Shown here: positions 5,922-6,260 of the stretch, in pieces
Layout: each line of letters starts with the position of its first letter
Position numbering within the stretch: the first letter of the stretch is position 1
Source of the DNA: Propionibacteriaceae bacterium
Lineage (GTDB): Bacteria; Actinomycetota; Actinomycetes; Propionibacteriales; Propionibacteriaceae
Direction: 5' to 3'
DNA: 6,260 nucleotides
Assembly: GCA_031287505.1 (NCBI GenBank)
Contig: JAITSW010000203.1
Location: forward strand, 1 to 6,260
The notes under the pieces: generated by a model
The model's input: the letters and a program-made list of their open reading frames with translations, nothing else
Database searches by the model: none
What the model was told of the DNA's origin: nothing
Translations under genes and position numbers: made by a program

Positions 5922-6260
5922 ATGCCCTTTCGACCGATTATCGGGACGCTGGGGTTCGTCCTTTCCGCAGATAAGCGCCAGGTGTTGCTGGTGGAGCGCA
6001 CCCGTGATGGAGACCAACACCAGGGCAAGTTCAACGGTTTGGGCGGCAAACTCGAAAATGACGAAGATGTGGTGGCCTGTCTCGTCCGCGAATTGCGCGA
6101 AGAAGCCAACATAACTCCTACCAAGATGCGCTTGCGCGGGACGATTTCTTGGCCCGGGTTTGGCGATGCGGGTGAGGATTGGTTCGGGTTTATCTTCATT
6201 GTGGACCAGTACACCGGCACCCCGCCAGCGCGCAACGAGGACGGGCCGCTGAGCTGGGAG
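5922..6260 (+). CDS. Nudix hydrolase, MutT/MTH1-like (probable nucleotide-sanitizing diphosphatase); 3' end outside window
   Basis: 113 codons are visible and the frame is open to the window end. The protein starts MPFRPIIGTLGFVL, typical of Nudix domains. The Nudix box runs from G42 to I64: GKLENDE, then seven residues, then RELREEANI. It fits GX5EX7REUXEEXGU except that the final Gly is Asn (N63). The metal-binding REXXEE glutamates (E57, E60, E61) are present. The surrounding GKFNGLGGKLE (35-45) and the later EDWFGFIF (85-92) followed by NEDGPLSWE (105-113) resemble the MutX/MTH1 group, which hydrolyses 8-oxo-dGTP and related damaged nucleotides; the true substrate is not fixed by sequence. 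The ATG is favoured because AGGG (5913-5916) lies 5 nt upstream and the fold starts at once. It is 74 nt after tsaD and may share its transcript or use its own promoter; a weak TAATAT (5845-5850) is the only -10-like sequence noticed. Confidence 0.9.
   Translation, partial: MPFRPIIGTLGFVLSADKRQVLLVERTRDGDQHQGKFNGLGGKLENDEDVVACLVRELREEANITPTKMRLRGTISWPGFGDAGEDWFGFIFIVDQYTGTPPARNEDGPLSWE

Noticed and set aside
5825..6235. 136-codon open frame on the - strand over the tsaD-Nudix gap and the Nudix gene
   Set aside because: The + strand here carries a clear Nudix box; the antisense translation is Ser/Pro/Arg-rich without a domain.

Overview
This window looks like chromosomal DNA from an actinobacterium (Actinomycetota), possibly a moderate-GC member of the Actinomycetaceae or a relative; the genus is not determined. 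The basis is GC-rich coding with GTG/TTG starts, and a gene order, glmS - acpS - nnrDE - tsaE - tsaB - rimI - tsaD, that matches the conserved actinobacterial arrangement. In Streptomyces-type genomes alr lies between nnrDE and tsaE; it is absent here. Every supported gene is on the + strand.

Layout: (1) 1-620 is the 3' end of glmS (amino-sugar/peptidoglycan precursor synthesis), followed 4 nt later by acpS (625-978, activation of acyl carrier protein). (2) After a 59-nt gap with a small hairpin comes nnrDE (1038-2486), a fused epimerase/dehydratase that repairs hydrated NAD(P)H. (3) 2487-2694 is a 208-nt spacer with an in-phase imperfect copy of the nnrDE tail, a folded inverted repeat, three ACTCAC repeats and a possible 24-codon hydrophobic mini-ORF that runs into the next gene. 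(4) 2695-5847 is a tightly coupled four-gene block: a GNAT-TsaE fusion, tsaB, rimI and tsaD, overlapping by 10, 4 and 4 nt. (5) After 74 nt, which holds a possible 11-codon leader ORF with a strong Shine-Dalgarno sequence, a Nudix hydrolase begins at 5922 and runs off the window.

TsaE, TsaB and TsaD are three of the four bacterial proteins for N6-threonylcarbamoyladenosine (t6A) at position 37 of ANN-decoding tRNAs; the fourth, TsaC/Sua5, is not in the window. RimI is an N-terminal protein acetyltransferase that commonly travels with them. The NAD(P)HX repair enzyme and the Nudix enzyme add a metabolite-repair flavour.

Most of the window is ordinary, well-conserved housekeeping sequence. The less ordinary parts are the N-terminal acetyltransferase domain fused to TsaE, the structured spacer ahead of it with its mini-ORF, and the mini-ORF ahead of the Nudix gene. 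I did not find a convincing new multi-gene system.
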